Source: Phocaeicola coprophilus DSM 18228 = JCM 13818 (GTDB taxonomy: Bacteria > Bacteroidota > Bacteroidia > Bacteroidales > Bacteroidaceae). From it: a DNA stretch of 50,254 nucleotides. The position numbers and the translations under genes were made by a program. The notes under the pieces were generated by a model. The model was not told the DNA's origin and made no database searches. It worked only from the letters and a program-made list of their open reading frames with translations. Location: NCBI RefSeq assembly GCF_000157915.1, contig NZ_EQ973635.1, forward strand, positions 171,020 to 221,273, given 5' to 3'. Position 1 is the first letter of the stretch; each line of letters begins with the position of its first letter. Below are positions 33,188-41,162 of the stretch, one piece after another.

Positions 33188-33838
33188 ATGAAAAAACTGT
33201 TAGCAGGCGCTGCCTTGCTGCTGTCCTTACAGACCGGCATGGCACAGTCACTGGAAAAAATGCAATGGTTCAACGAACCGGAACAATGGGAAATCAAAGA
33301 CAAGACACTTTCCCTGTTCGTCACTCCGCAAAGCGACTACTGGCGTATCTCACATTATGGATTTACCGTAGACGACGCACCTTTTTACTATGCAACCTAC
33401 GGAGGGGAATTCGAAGCGAAGGTAAAGATCACCGGAGACTATCAGGCCCGTTTCGACCAGGCCGGCATCATGATCCGTATCGACCACAAGAACTACATCA
33501 AGGCCGGTATTGAGTTTGTAGACGGGAAATATAACCTGAGCACCGTTGTCACCCACAATACATCAGACTGGAGTGTCATCACCCTGGAAAAAGCCGTTCC
33601 CTATATCTGGATCAAAGCGGTCAGACGGCTCGATGCGGTGGAAATCTTCTATTCATTCGATGACAAGAACTATACACTGATGCGGAATGCCTGGCTCCAG
33701 GACAACACACCTGTGCAGGTGGGACTGATGGCTGCCTGCCCGGACGGAAAAGGATTCAAGGCTACTTTCGAACATTTCAAGGTGAAACACCTGCCCGATC
33801 AGCGCAGACTGGAATGGCTGAGAAAAAACGCTGAATAG
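33188..33838 (+). CDS. DUF1349 secreted protein
   Basis: A 216-residue secreted protein, with signal peptide ending TGMAQS. The rest fits DUF1349, a concanavalin-like beta-sandwich family: LEKMQWFNEPEQWEI, DYWRISHYGFTVDDAPFYYA, FDQAGIMIRIDHKNYIKAGI, then DDKNYTLMR and GLMAACPDGKGFKATFE. The fold suggests carbohydrate or cell-surface binding; the family's 'enolase regulation' label in yeast is not evidence of function here. It has a strong consensus promoter shared head-on with the LuxR gene, its likely regulator. Confidence 0.87.
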   Translation: MKKLLAGAALLLSLQTGMAQSLEKMQWFNEPEQWEIKDKTLSLFVTPQSDYWRISHYGFTVDDAPFYYATYGGEFEAKVKITGDYQARFDQAGIMIRIDHKNYIKAGIEFVDGKYNLSTVVTHNTSDWSVITLEKAVPYIWIKAVRRLDAVEIFYSFDDKNYTLMRNAWLQDNTPVQVGLMAACPDGKGFKATFEHFKVKHLPDQRRLEWLRKNAE

Positions 33839-33863
33839 CGTATCGCAGCCTCCCGGCCGGAAC

Positions 33864-34604
33864 TTACTCCATGACGTTCCTCTGCTTGTCGGAGGGACGC
33901 TTCATGGAACGGATCAAGGTTTTGGTGTCCTTGTCCACCCGACAGGATTCCACAATCTTCTGTAATGTCTTGTTATAGGTAAAGGTGTCCAACGAATTGT
34001 TTTTCAGATACTCCATGGTACGTTCCGGAAACTTGACGAAACAGACGGACAGGGCCCAGGCTACTGCCATCTTTACATAATAGCCTTCGTGACGGATGGA
34101 ATCATAACAGGCCAAGAGTTCCTCCAGATGGGCTTCATCGACAAAATAACTCATTGACATGACTACGCCGAAACGCACTTCATATTCTCCGTCCGCATTC
34201 ATCCATTGTTTCAGATATTCCCACAGACGTCCGGCATGACGGTCCACAAAACGCTGTCCTCCCGCGAACTTGAATGTGTCGCACACAGACCAGCTGTTGA
34301 TCATCCAGACAAAACAAGTCACCCGATGCAGATAGACTTCCAGGTCTTCGTCGGGGCGAATGCATCCGAGCACCATCCCATAGAGCATACGCTCTTCCAT
34401 ATAGAACGTGTCCGACGTTTCCAGAAAACGTTCCCAGTCTGTCCGGGCAATACGGGCTGCCAGCCTGCGAAGATCCGGGACACGTATGCCCAGCACATGC
34501 TCTACGCCGGGATTCAGGCTTTCGGTAAACGGCTTGTTTCCCTTTTCCGCCAGTTCCAGCAGATGCTCCTTGATGATGAGATCATCCAACGTATAAGTTT
34601 TCAT
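33864..34604 (-). CDS. DNA alkylation repair protein (AlkD-like)
   Basis: A 246-residue all-helical HEAT-like DNA glycosylase of the AlkC/AlkD superfamily. It excises alkylated bases without flipping them. Motifs are GIRVPDLRRLAARIAR near residue 40, EERMLYGMVLG, then MINSWSVCDTFKF, in which W-x-x-x-D is the usual lesion-binding pair. The late VKMAVAWALSVCFVKFPE segment is also typical. It is a stand-alone gene with a TACTTTTG box at 34630-34637. It converges with the DUF1349 gene (26 bp between ends). Confidence 0.92.
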   Translation of the reverse strand: MKTYTLDDLIIKEHLLELAEKGNKPFTESLNPGVEHVLGIRVPDLRRLAARIARTDWERFLETSDTFYMEERMLYGMVLGCIRPDEDLEVYLHRVTCFVWMINSWSVCDTFKFAGGQRFVDRHAGRLWEYLKQWMNADGEYEVRFGVVMSMSYFVDEAHLEELLACYDSIRHEGYYVKMAVAWALSVCFVKFPERTMEYLKNNSLDTFTYNKTLQKIVESCRVDKDTKTLIRSMKRPSDKQRNVME

Positions 34605-34629
34605 TTCGCTTCATCTTTAAAAATCTCCG

Positions 34630-34637
34630 CAAAAGTA
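34630..34637 (-). promoter_or_regulatory. -7 element for the AlkD-like gene
   Basis: TACTTTTG on the minus strand fits TAnnTTTG, 25 nt before ATG 34604. Confidence 0.45.
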
Positions 34638-34674
34638 ATAACAATTCAGATACGGCATACCCGTGCCGGGACAA

Positions 34675-34733
34675 AATATCTGTCCGGCAGTCTGCCGTCC
34701 GGACGAAAGGTTCATCCCCCGTCCGGACGAAAG
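34675..34733. repeat. Short GTCCGGAC direct repeats after the efflux OMF gene
   Basis: CCGTCCGGACGAAAG occurs twice (34695-34709 and 34719-34733, period 24). Each copy is built on the palindrome GTCCGGAC. The neighbouring CGGCAGTCTGCCG is a 6-bp hairpin, with a further TGTCCGG at 34681-34687. On the minus strand this may end the efflux transcript. Confidence 0.65.
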
Positions 34734-34741
34734 ACTTCCGG

Positions 34742-36187
34742 CTAGAACCGTCCGCCGCCGAGCGAGCGGTAAAGCATCGCATGCAGCTGACAGTAGGCTA
34801 TATTCAGTTCAATACGTTCCAGCTCGCAGTCCAGATAACGTTCATCGGCTGAAAGCACATCCAGATAACCGGCGAATCCCGTCTTGAACAATTCATTGGC
34901 ATTATAGATGGAACGGTGATGAATGCGGCTTTCTTCCTTCTTCAAAGCCTTCCGCTGATTCATCTGCTCAGAAGCCGTCATCAGGTTCACCACCTCCTGA
35001 TAAGCCCGCAGGGCCGTATCGTGGTAACCGAGCAATGCTATCCGCTGGCGGCTCTTTGCTTCCTGCCAGAGGCTGCGCAGCTCGTTACGCCGGAAAACCG
35101 GTGCCGTGATTCCTGCTGCAAGGTTGTAGACCAGCGAAGCGGGAGAAGAAAACCATTTTTCAAGACTGAACGCATTGAATCCTCCCCCTCCTCCGATCAC
35201 CAGTGAAGGAAAGAAAGCCTTACGCGCCGCAGACACATCCGACTTGCTGGCCAGCAGTTCAAACTCTGCTGCACGCACGTCCGGACGGTTCCGGAGCAAC
35301 TGTGCCGGAATACCGACATCGGCCGGGAAACTGTATTCGGAAACTTCCTCAAAAGTGGAACGCCGGATCTCGAAAGGAAGCTTGCCCAGCAAAAGCGCCA
35401 TCGCCCGTTCTGCCTCGGCAATCTGCTGTTCGGTATCCAGCAGCATCTCTTCCAGTTTCAGGCGACGCGAACGGAACTGGTCAACGGAAAGACGGGAAAC
35501 TTCTCCTTCTTTCATCAGTTCATTCGTCAGCAAATACGACTCACGAGTCTTATTGATTGCTCCCTTCAGGACAGAACGTTTCTTATCCAGTCCCACCAGG
35601 TTGTAATATTGCAAGGCCACTTCCGAAATCATCATGGTACGGGCCAGTTCCTGTGCCTCGACAGATTTCATCCAGCGTGCGGCAGCAGCCCGCTTGCGGT
35701 CTGTCAGTTTGCCCCAGATATCTGCCTCCCAGCTGAAGTTCAGTCCGAGGTTCAAGTCTTTATAAGGATCAGGGATATGTTTGTCTTTGGCCAGATCCGG
35801 CGTGTTGGTCGTGCTGTTTCCCACACCGTCCATCGTATATTCTCCAAAGCGCTGGATGCCTCCGGCCAGCCCCAATGAAACTTCAGGCAGCAAGGCTCCT
35901 TTCCCGACACGCAGCTGGGCACGGGCAATGGATACCTGTTCCACGGCCTGCAGGAAAGACGGATTCCGGAGCAAGGCCGTATCAATGTAGGCTTTCAGAT
36001 AGTCATCCGGGAAGAAAGCTTTCCAGGAAAGCGTGGCTACCGTCACCGTATCTGTATCTTCCGTATACATCTCCGGAAGCCGGACAGCTTCGTCCGGTGT
36101 CAGGGAAGGTGCCTTGCACCCTCCCATCACCGACAGCCCCATGGCTGCAATCAGAACATATTTCAATTTAGTCTTCATCATCTTCAT
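34742..36187 (-). CDS. RND efflux outer-membrane factor (OprM/NodT family)
   Basis: A 481-residue lipid-anchored TolC-type channel for drug export, with signal peptide ending VMGGCKAPS (Cys ~23). OEP domain repeats run through the protein: NPSFLQAVEQVSIARAQLRV, GLNFSWEADIWGKLTDRKRA, RNRPDVRAAEFELLASKSDV, AARKAFFPSLVIGGGGGFN and a final GYLDVLSADERYLDCELERI. It lies in the operon adaptor-RND-OMF and overlaps the RND stop by 20 nt. Shorter starts (second or third Met) are possible within that overlap. Confidence 0.95.
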   Translation of the reverse strand: MKMMKTKLKYVLIAAMGLSVMGGCKAPSLTPDEAVRLPEMYTEDTDTVTVATLSWKAFFPDDYLKAYIDTALLRNPSFLQAVEQVSIARAQLRVGKGALLPEVSLGLAGGIQRFGEYTMDGVGNSTTNTPDLAKDKHIPDPYKDLNLGLNFSWEADIWGKLTDRKRAAAARWMKSVEAQELARTMMISEVALQYYNLVGLDKKRSVLKGAINKTRESYLLTNELMKEGEVSRLSVDQFRSRRLKLEEMLLDTEQQIAEAERAMALLLGKLPFEIRRSTFEEVSEYSFPADVGIPAQLLRNRPDVRAAEFELLASKSDVSAARKAFFPSLVIGGGGGFNAFSLEKWFSSPASLVYNLAAGITAPVFRRNELRSLWQEAKSRQRIALLGYHDTALRAYQEVVNLMTASEQMNQRKALKKEESRIHHRSIYNANELFKTGFAGYLDVLSADERYLDCELERIELNIAYCQLHAMLYRSLGGGRF

Positions 36188-39100
36188 ACTGAACTTTATT
36201 GCGGCTTAACCGAGCCGACAGTGTTTCAAAAATCAAATACAATCCGGGAACCAGGAAAATACCGACAACGGTTCCGATAAACATACCTCCGGCTGCTGCC
36301 GTACCAATGGAACGGTTACCCAAAGCACCTGCGCCGCTAGCCATCAGCAACGGAATCAGTCCGCAGATAAAGGCAAACGAGGTCATCAGGATGGGGCGCA
36401 GACGGCTGACAGCTCCCTTCACGGCTGCATCGAAGGCGGACAGGCCCTGATGACGGAACTGATTGGCCATCTCGACAATCAGAATGGCATTCTTTCCAAG
36501 CAGACCGATCAGCATGACCAGGGCAACCTGTGCATAGATGTTGTTTTCAAGTCCGGCCAGCTGCAGGAAGAAATAAGAGCCGAAAACACCCGCCGGCAAA
36601 GAAAGGATGACGGACAGGGGCAGCAGCAGATTCTCATACTGGGCAGCCAGCAACAAATAAACAAACAAAAGACAGATACCGAAGATCAGGAATGTCTGTC
36701 CGCCGGAATCTTTTTCTTCACGCGTAACACCTGACCATTCCACATCGTATCCGCGGGGAAGCACTTCCTTGCAGATTTCCTCTACCACACGGATCACATC
36801 ACCCGTACTGACTCCCGGCTCTCCTTCACCGGTGATCAGTGCCGAGGTAAACATGTTATAACGGGTGATCTGGCTGGGGCCGTATACGCGATCCATGGTC
36901 ATGAAGTTGGAATAAGGCACCACATTGCCGTCATTGTTCTTAGCATACAGGCGGTAAAGGTCTTCGGGCTTCATACGGTATTCGGGAGAAGCCTGAATCA
37001 TTACCTTATACATCTGACCGAAACGGATGAAGTTGGACGAATAGAAACTTCCGATATATGCCTGCAAAGTCTCCATCGACTTGTCCAGATCAACTCCCAG
37101 CTTGGCGGCCTTGGCCAGATCCACCTTCAGCATATATTGCGGAAAGTTCGGATTGAAGCCGGAAGTTACACCGCGAAGGCGCGGATCAGCATTCAGTTTC
37201 TCCACCAGACGGTCGGCTACTTCAGCAAACTCGTGGAAGTCGCCTGCCGTCTTGTCCTGCAAACGCAGCTCAAAACCGCTCGCATTACCAAAGCCCGGAA
37301 CCGAAGGAGGAAGAAAGAACTGAATATCCGCATCCTTGATATGCGAAGTACGGTCCTTGTACACCTGTAGAAGTTCGTTTACTCCCTGTTCACGTTCGCT
37401 CCAGGGTTTCAGGTTGATCATTCCCATTCCGTAGCTGGCACCTTCCGTTTCTGTCATCAGACTGTAACCTGCCAGAGTGGATATACTTTCAATCTCATCG
37501 AAGGGCAACAGGGCTGCCTGAATCTCATTCAATACTTTTTCACTGCGTTCCACAGTCGCTCCCGGAGGGGCATCCACATTTACATACACCATTCCCTGGT
37601 CTTCGTTGGGAATAAATCCGGTAGGCAAGATCAGATTCATGCCGTAAGTTGCCAGCAAAAAGATCACGAGTGTGGCGTAAGTGAAGAATTTACGTCCCAG
37701 GTATTTGTGCAGTCCCAGATCGTAACGCCGCTCGAAACGGTCATATCCCCGGTTGAACACGACAAAGAACTTGCGCAGCCAGACTGCTTTCTTCTTACCT
37801 TTTCCGGCAGGACGGAGAAGCAGGGCACACAGGGCCGGTGAAAGAGTCAGGGCATTGACTCCCGAGATGACAATGGCTACGGCCAGCGTCAGAGAGAACT
37901 GGCGATAGAAGATACCGACCGTACCTTCCATAAAACCTACCGGCACAAACACGGCCGACATTACCAGAGTAATGGCCACAATCGCACCACCGATTTCTTT
38001 CATGGCAGCCACAGAAGCCTTGTAGGGAGAAAGTTTTTCCTCGTGCATCTTTACATGGACTGCCTCCACCACCACGATGGCATTGTCCACCACAATACCG
38101 ATGGCAAGCACAAGTGCGAAAAGAGTCAGCATGTTGACGGAGAAACCGAGCAACTGCATGAAGAAGAAGGTACCGACCAGCGACACCGGAACGGCAATGG
38201 CCGGGATCAGGGTCGAACGGAAATCCTGCAAGAAGATATATACAACGATGAATACAAGCAGGAAGGCTTCCAGCAGGGTCTTCAGAACCGACTGGATGGA
38301 TGCATCGAGAAAACGGGAAACATCATAGGCAATGTTGTAATCCATACCAGGTGCAAAGCTGCTTTCCTTGATTTCCTCCATGCGCTGCTTGATGTTCTGG
38401 ATGACTTCACGGGCATTAGACCCCGGACGCTGCTTGATCATGATGGAGGCCGACGGACGTCCGTCAGTCATTGAAATCATGTTATAGTCTTCTGAATCAA
38501 ACTCTATCTGAGCCACGTCCTTCAGCCTCAGCAGCGAACCGTCAGGCATGGCCTTCAACACAATTTCACCGTATTCTTCAGGCGTACTGAATTTACCCGT
38601 GTACTGCAGCACATACTGCAACTGCTGGGGAAGTTTGTCCGAACCGATACCGGTTTTTCCTGGTGCAGCCTCGATGTTCTGCCGGCGGATGGCCTCTGTC
38701 ACATCCTGAGGCACCATATTGTAGGCGGCAAGACGTCCGGGGTTCAGCCACACACGCATGGCATAATCCCGGCTACCCATAATCTCTACCAGTCCGACTC
38801 CGTCAATACGTTTCAACTCACGAAGGATATTGATGTCAGCAAAGTTGTAGACAAACTTTTCCGTATGGGTACTGTCCGTACTGAACACATTCAGATACAT
38901 CAGCATGCTGTTTACTTCTTTTTCCGTCACGACTCCGGCACGGATTACTTCTTCCGGCAACTCGTCCAGTACAGTCGTCACACGGTTCTGCACATTCACC
39001 GCCGCCACATCAGGGTCTGTACCGACCTTGAAATAAATCGTGGTCAGCGACATACCGTCATTGGTACACACCGTCGTCATATAAGTCATACCAGACACAC

Positions 39101-39311
39101 CGTTGATGGCCCGCTCCAGCGGAGTAGCCACCGTCTTGGACATTACGTCAGCACTCGCTCCGGTATAGCGCGCAGTAACAGTGACCGAAGGCGGAACAAT
39201 GTCCGGAAACTGGGTAATGGGCAACGAAACAATAGCCAGGGCTCCGAGACAAACAATGATCACGGAGATAACGGCCGAAAGAATCGGCCTGCGAATAAAT
39301 AACTTGAACAT
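36168..39311 (-). CDS. RND multidrug efflux transporter (AcrB-like, HAE1)
   Basis: A 1047-residue inner-membrane proton-driven pump, the length of AcrB (1049). It starts MFKLFIRRPILSAVIS, with PITQFPDIVPPSVTVTA and then two large periplasmic loops. The TM4 proton-relay segment is LAIGIVVDNAIVVVEAVH (Asp-Asn rather than Asp-Asp). GFIPNEDQGMVYVNV and GLLGKNAILIVEMANQFR follow in the second half. It pairs with the adaptor 11 nt upstream and the OMF overlapping downstream to give a complete tripartite pump. The substrate range is unknown. Confidence 0.97.
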   Translation of the reverse strand: MFKLFIRRPILSAVISVIIVCLGALAIVSLPITQFPDIVPPSVTVTARYTGASADVMSKTVATPLERAINGVSGMTYMTTVCTNDGMSLTTIYFKVGTDPDVAAVNVQNRVTTVLDELPEEVIRAGVVTEKEVNSMLMYLNVFSTDSTHTEKFVYNFADINILRELKRIDGVGLVEIMGSRDYAMRVWLNPGRLAAYNMVPQDVTEAIRRQNIEAAPGKTGIGSDKLPQQLQYVLQYTGKFSTPEEYGEIVLKAMPDGSLLRLKDVAQIEFDSEDYNMISMTDGRPSASIMIKQRPGSNAREVIQNIKQRMEEIKESSFAPGMDYNIAYDVSRFLDASIQSVLKTLLEAFLLVFIVVYIFLQDFRSTLIPAIAVPVSLVGTFFFMQLLGFSVNMLTLFALVLAIGIVVDNAIVVVEAVHVKMHEEKLSPYKASVAAMKEIGGAIVAITLVMSAVFVPVGFMEGTVGIFYRQFSLTLAVAIVISGVNALTLSPALCALLLRPAGKGKKKAVWLRKFFVVFNRGYDRFERRYDLGLHKYLGRKFFTYATLVIFLLATYGMNLILPTGFIPNEDQGMVYVNVDAPPGATVERSEKVLNEIQAALLPFDEIESISTLAGYSLMTETEGASYGMGMINLKPWSEREQGVNELLQVYKDRTSHIKDADIQFFLPPSVPGFGNASGFELRLQDKTAGDFHEFAEVADRLVEKLNADPRLRGVTSGFNPNFPQYMLKVDLAKAAKLGVDLDKSMETLQAYIGSFYSSNFIRFGQMYKVMIQASPEYRMKPEDLYRLYAKNNDGNVVPYSNFMTMDRVYGPSQITRYNMFTSALITGEGEPGVSTGDVIRVVEEICKEVLPRGYDVEWSGVTREEKDSGGQTFLIFGICLLFVYLLLAAQYENLLLPLSVILSLPAGVFGSYFFLQLAGLENNIYAQVALVMLIGLLGKNAILIVEMANQFRHQGLSAFDAAVKGAVSRLRPILMTSFAFICGLIPLLMASGAGALGNRSIGTAAAGGMFIGTVVGIFLVPGLYLIFETLSARLSRNKVQYEDDED

Positions 39312-39322
39312 AGGCCGACAGA

Positions 39323-40471
39323 TTATCGTTGAAGGTTATCCAGATGAAGTTCTTTTCTCACATCTTCAAACGCTACCGTATCTACACGTATGCTCATTCC
39401 GTCTTTCACCATCTGGACTCCTTCATATACAATGGCTGTATTCGGCTGCAAGTCCTGAGTAATGTAATAGTTCTGATAACGTTCGATGGGATCGAAGCTG
39501 CGGACTTTGGCCACTCCCAGCGAATCGACCAGATAAACATAGGTGAAATCCTGGATTTCAAAAGTAGATTTCTGCGGAACCAGACAGACATCCTCCATGC
39601 GTGTCAGCATACGAACCTTACCCGTCACACCGTGTTTCAGCAGTCCGTCAGGGTTCGGGAAACGCACACGGAAAGCAATGGAGCCGGTACCTCTTTCAAA
39701 GTCTCCCTCCACGGTTTCCTGCCGTCCTTTATGACTGTACACCATTCCGTCGGCCAGAACCAGTTCCACATTGTCTTCCTGCTGCAGATTCTCTCCCTTC
39801 AGCTGAGCCCGCTTGAAACGGAGGTATTCGCTCTCATTCACTTTATAGTAAGCAAAGACCTCAGAAATATCACTGACGGTGGTCAGCAGACTTTCAGGAT
39901 TCACAAGACTTCCCACCTTATATGGTATACGGTCTACATATCCGGCAAAAGGAGATACAATCGTCGTATAGCCATAGTCCATCTGTGCACGCTGCCATTG
40001 TGCGCGTGCCTGTTCCACTTTCATACGAACCACTTCCTGTTCACGCTTCACCTGATCCAGACGGATGGAAGAGAAAATCTGTTTCTCCACCAGACGCTGT
40101 ACACGTTCAGTCTCATAATTTGCCATTTCCAGCTCAGCCTGAGCCTGCTTATAGTTCGCTTCAGCTTCTTTGACGGCCTCCGCATAATTTTCCGAACTCA
40201 AACGGAACAGCGGCTGTCCTTTCTTGACGAGTTCTCCTTCGTCCACCAGTACCTGTTCTACAAAGCCTTCCACTTTCGGCTTTATTTCTACAAACTGGAT
40301 AGCCTGGATATCGGCCACATACGACCGCGGCAATTCAATCGTGGTCGGTTGCAGTAAGGTCACCGGTATTGTTTCATCTCCCCCAACCTTCTTGTCGCTT
40401 GCTGACTGGCAAGCAGGAAGCAGCCCTGTCATACACGACAAAGCCACTACCTTGTGAAAATACATTTTCAT
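39323..40471 (-). CDS. RND efflux periplasmic adaptor (AcrA-like)
   Basis: A 382-residue lipoprotein adaptor, read from the Met of MKMYFHK; the lipobox is LLPACQS. Motifs include VEIKPKVEGFVEQVLVDEGE, the hairpin with A-E-A-N-Y-K-Q-A repeats (~80-130), and VSPFAGYVDRIPYKVGSLVN. The barrel ends TGKVRMLT and PNTAIVYEGVQMVKDGMSIR. It bridges the RND pump and the OMF and is the first gene of the pump operon. It may be preceded on the same transcript by the small gene at 40564; a 9-bp hairpin with one bulge lies between them (40522-40543). Confidence 0.95.
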   Translation of the reverse strand: MKMYFHKVVALSCMTGLLPACQSASDKKVGGDETIPVTLLQPTTIELPRSYVADIQAIQFVEIKPKVEGFVEQVLVDEGELVKKGQPLFRLSSENYAEAVKEAEANYKQAQAELEMANYETERVQRLVEKQIFSSIRLDQVKREQEVVRMKVEQARAQWQRAQMDYGYTTIVSPFAGYVDRIPYKVGSLVNPESLLTTVSDISEVFAYYKVNESEYLRFKRAQLKGENLQQEDNVELVLADGMVYSHKGRQETVEGDFERGTGSIAFRVRFPNPDGLLKHGVTGKVRMLTRMEDVCLVPQKSTFEIQDFTYVYLVDSLGVAKVRSFDPIERYQNYYITQDLQPNTAIVYEGVQMVKDGMSIRVDTVAFEDVRKELHLDNLQR

Positions 40472-40563
40472 AAGATACAAATAAAATAAAAAAAGATAAC
40501 TATGTTAATATACAAAGAGAAGTCCTCCGACAACGTCGGGGACAAACAGAAAGGTGACAAGTA

Positions 40564-40947
40564 TTAAATAAGTAAAAGACAATAAAGTAGATGAACTTGC
40601 CTTATCTTACCTTTCCCAAAATCAGCAAAAACATAGTAACGGGGTAGAACTAACCGGAAACAGGTTACCAGAAGTCCCCAGAAGCCACATAAGGTAAAGA
40701 ACATTTTAACGACACTTCGTTGCTGTAAAGAAGAATGACGATAAACGGGATCAGCCCATTCTATTTCAACGTCATTACCCTGAACGATCTGTATTTCGGC
40801 TTCCGAAACGGGAAGAACATGCTCTGCGTTCACTTCCTGAAAAACAGCTGCCAGCTCATAACCATACGCATCAAAATGTATGAGCATCAGCATGATCATA
40901 CAAACAACACGCAGGATATGTCTTTTAGTGTTTTTACGCAATAACAT
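40564..40947 (-). CDS. Small hypothetical membrane protein
   Basis: 127 residues from ATG 40947 (MLLRKNTKRHILRVV). A longer start at 40986 lies upstream of the TATTTTTG box (40970-40977), so it would not be in the transcript. It has an N-terminal hydrophobic signal-like helix (~10-25) and an acidic middle (EAEIQIVQGNDVEIEWADP). One transmembrane segment (~85-105) is followed by a basic tail. I do not recognise a family. It sits just upstream of the adaptor-RND-OMF operon in the same orientation, which hints at an accessory or leader role, but a spurious gene cannot be excluded. Confidence 0.45.
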   Translation of the reverse strand: MLLRKNTKRHILRVVCMIMLMLIHFDAYGYELAAVFQEVNAEHVLPVSEAEIQIVQGNDVEIEWADPVYRHSSLQQRSVVKMFFTLCGFWGLLVTCFRLVLPRYYVFADFGKGKIRQVHLLYCLLLI

Positions 40948-40969
40948 TCTTCTGTAATCTATTTTTTTG

Positions 40970-40977
40970 CAAAAATA
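40970..40977 (-). promoter_or_regulatory. -7 element upstream of the small membrane protein gene
   Basis: TATTTTTG on the minus strand fits TAnnTTTG, 22 nt before ATG 40947. It may serve the efflux operon as well. Confidence 0.4.
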
Positions 40978-41044
40978 ACAGATCACACACTAATTAAGAA
41001 ATCACACTTTCTTATTTAAATAATTTTAAGATCCAAATAAAAAA

Positions 41045-41147
41045 TCCGGAAGGGCATGTCACAACATTCAAACCTTAAGCATTATCCTTGCTACAGACAG
41101 TTGTAGCCAGGAAAAACGGTTTTGAATATTGTGACACACCCTCCGGA
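41045..41147 (-). terminator. Long (30-bp) imperfect inverted repeat after the second RND operon
   Basis: The arms 41045-41074 and 41118-41147 pair over nearly 30 bp, with about five mismatches or bulges (TCCGG.AGGG..TGTCACAA.ATTCAAA..). Inside is a second hairpin, GCTACA...TGTAGC (41090-41107). On the minus strand the arm is followed by TTTTTTATTT, so termination is likely. The stem is far longer than a terminator needs. Confidence 0.7.
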
Positions 41148-41162
41148 ACAAGCTTTATTCCG

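Noticed and set aside
39329..40357. A 342-codon open frame on the plus strand opposite the adaptor gene
   Set aside because: It is antisense to a clear AcrA-like gene, and its composition (Cys-, His- and Phe-rich) is not protein-like.
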